NCBI GenBank assembly: GCA_051000815.1
Contig: JBPCNX010000060.1
Location: 1-64,000, forward strand
Length of the DNA: 64,000 nucleotides
Reading direction: 5' to 3'
Source: PSRF01 sp051000815
GTDB lineage: Bacteria > Acidobacteriota > Blastocatellia > Pyrinomonadales > Pyrinomonadaceae
In this document: piece after piece, positions 62,735 to 64,000 of the stretch
Numbering within the stretch: the stretch's first letter is position 1
Layout of the letters: the number at the start of each line of letters is the position of its first letter
Translations under genes and position numbers: made by a program
Notes under the pieces: model-generated
Database searches by the model: none
What the model saw: the letters and a program-made list of their open reading frames with translations, nothing else
Told to the model about the DNA's origin: nothing

Positions 62735-63814
62735 TTACGGCTTCGGACATTTATCCGCCGGAATCCCGGCGCAAATGGCTTCGAGTTTCTGGTAGCCGTC
62801 TTTCACCACCGTGTCCAGCAAGTTGTTGCGATCGACGGCTATAGGCTCCAGCAGGATCGCGGGCACCTTCTTGAATTTATTGTCAATCGTGTCCGTCGTT
62901 TCCACTTTTTCGCCGCGCGCAAGCTTTATCGCCGCATCCACTGCTCCGTAGGCCAGTGGTTGTATGGATTTGTAGACGGTCATTGTCTGCTTGCCCTCGA
63001 CGATCAGCTTTAGTGACGCCAAGTCGGCATCCTGACCTGAAACCAAAACCTTCCCGGCGAGATTTTGTCCTTCAAGAGCCTGCACGGCGCCGCGCGCAGT
63101 ACCGTCATTTGAAGCTACAACAGCGTCAACCTGATTGTTTGCTCGCGTCAGCGCATTCTCCACAATATTCAACGCCGCACTCGCCTGCCACTCCTTCGCA
63201 TATTGATCGGCAACGATATTCACCTCGCCACGATCCACTGCAGGCTTAAGAATGTTCATCTGTCCCTCGTGCAAAAGGATTGCGTTGTGATCCGTGGGCG
63301 AGCCGCCGACGATCACGAAATTCGCCGGTCTCTTGCTGACGTGATCGAGCAAGTACTTCGCCTGCATTTCTCCCATTTTTACTACCTGGTGAGAAATATA
63401 GAGATCGACATCGGCGTTTTGGATTAAACGATCATAGGAGATCACCGGCACGCCCTGGCGATGTGCGGCCTCAACAATTGAAGCCGCAATTTCACCGTTA
63501 TGCGGCGCAACGATCAGAACGTCGACACCCTGGGTCAGGAGGTTTTCGGCCTGCTTGATTTGCAGGTTGTCGTCTCCGTTGGCGACTTGCACGTTCAATT
63601 CTATTCCAAGCTCTTTCGTGCGTTTCTCAATCAGGTCCTTATCGCGTTGCCAGCGTTCTTCTTTCAAAGTATCCATCGAGAAGCCAATCTTGATTGGGTC
63701 ATTTGGCCCCTTCTTCATTCTGGCGCCGGTATTGGTTTGTTGTGTGCTGGACACGCAAGCGCCGGTGACGAGCGCCAGTAGGACTAAACAAACGACCAAA
63801 GTTCGATGTTGCAT
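62735..63814 (-). CDS. xylF: Sugar ABC transporter substrate-binding lipoprotein (xylose type)
   Basis: 359 residues. The signal sequence ends in a lipobox-like VTGAC, so the protein is probably anchored by Cys20. A type 1 periplasmic binding fold follows: KIGFSMDTLKEERWQRD, GVDVLIVAPHNGEIAASIVEAA, PVISYDRLI, VVASNDGTARGAVQAL and VSGQDADLASLK, all typical of XylF. A cysteine pair near the end (AICAGIPADKCPKP) may form a disulfide. It is the first gene of the operon; 63815-64000 upstream holds its promoter but I can name no clear operator. Confidence 0.9.
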   Translation of the reverse strand: MQHRTLVVCLVLLALVTGACVSSTQQTNTGARMKKGPNDPIKIGFSMDTLKEERWQRDKDLIEKRTKELGIELNVQVANGDDNLQIKQAENLLTQGVDVLIVAPHNGEIAASIVEAAHRQGVPVISYDRLIQNADVDLYISHQVVKMGEMQAKYLLDHVSKRPANFVIVGGSPTDHNAILLHEGQMNILKPAVDRGEVNIVADQYAKEWQASAALNIVENALTRANNQVDAVVASNDGTARGAVQALEGQNLAGKVLVSGQDADLASLKLIVEGKQTMTVYKSIQPLAYGAVDAAIKLARGEKVETTDTIDNKFKKVPAILLEPIAVDRNNLLDTVVKDGYQKLEAICAGIPADKCPKP

Positions 63815-64000
63815 TGGGCCTTTCCCTTCCCTTCACAGTTCAATTTGGACAACAAAAGCACTGGGCTCCAACTTACTCTTACATGCCGGCGATAGCATCA
63901 TAATCGTCTCCAGCGGCAGTAAGAGCGAGAGTTAACTTGTCCGAACGGGCGCTCAGCTTAGCAGAGTCTACCCGGGAAATATATTGAAGTTTTCGGTTTT

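Overview
The window looks like a chromosomal contig from a soil-type Acidobacteriota, most likely class Blastocatellia. This is an inference from gene content, not from a marker gene. The signs are two very large Oar-like TonB-dependent receptors with N-terminal carboxypeptidase-regulatory domains, a VIT/VWA secreted protein, many signal-peptide amidohydrolases, a GlcD-GlcE fusion, moderate-to-high GC, and intergenic DNA full of short-period word repeats. There is no rRNA, CRISPR array, prophage or complete insertion sequence. A tRNA-Lys-like 3' half lies near the left edge.

Layout. 0-3.2 kb: the tail of a TPR gene, the tRNA-like remnant, a small hypothetical gene and a VIT/VWA protein. 3.8-8.4 kb: a thrA-thrB-thrC threonine operon joined by ATGA overlaps, in which thrA carries a frameshift and a deletion of about 33 codons. 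8.7-13.8 kb: an exopolysaccharide tyrosine autokinase, then a three-gene cassette of HPr-kinase-like protein, PqqD/RRE protein with a Cys-rich tail, and nucleotidyltransferase. This cassette is the best candidate for an undescribed peptide-modification system. 13.8-20.9 kb (minus): CBS protein, TPR lipid/secreted protein, a histidine kinase broken by three frameshifts, ExbD, YndJ-like membrane protein, a PhyH oxygenase with an in-frame stop, and a serine hydrolase. 21-30.8 kb: APC permease, YtcJ-like amidohydrolase, fused glycolate oxidase GlcDE, gamma-glutamyltransferase, a small membrane protein and GlcF. 31.3-52.4 kb (mostly minus): NagA, two TonB receptors, D-aminoacylase, a serine hydrolase-NamZ fusion, NagZ, a sodium:solute symporter, MurQ and a BadF-type amino-sugar kinase, with a divergent LysR regulator. 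PabBC sits among them on the plus strand. 53.6-59 kb: class V aminotransferase, GlgB and a GH57/DUF3536 protein. 59.1-63.8 kb: a xylose-type ABC operon (xylF-xylG-xylH) interrupted by a four-helix-bundle gene flanked by inverted heptad repeats.

How the genes work together. The 31-52 kb region reads as a complete peptidoglycan-salvage route without a PTS: outer-membrane uptake, MurNAc and GlcNAc release by NamZ and NagZ, sodium-driven import, phosphorylation by a MurK-like kinase, MurQ etherase and NagA deacetylase. GlgB with the GH57 protein points to alpha-glucan storage, and the xyl operon to pentose import.

Two patterns cut across the window. First, four disrupted genes lie between 3.8 and 19.7 kb and none was seen after that, so this is either local decay or poor assembly near the left end. 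Second, at least six intergenic sites carry degenerate arrays with an exact 7-nt period and others have 9- or 10-nt periods. They often sit at gene starts or as inverted pairs around small genes.
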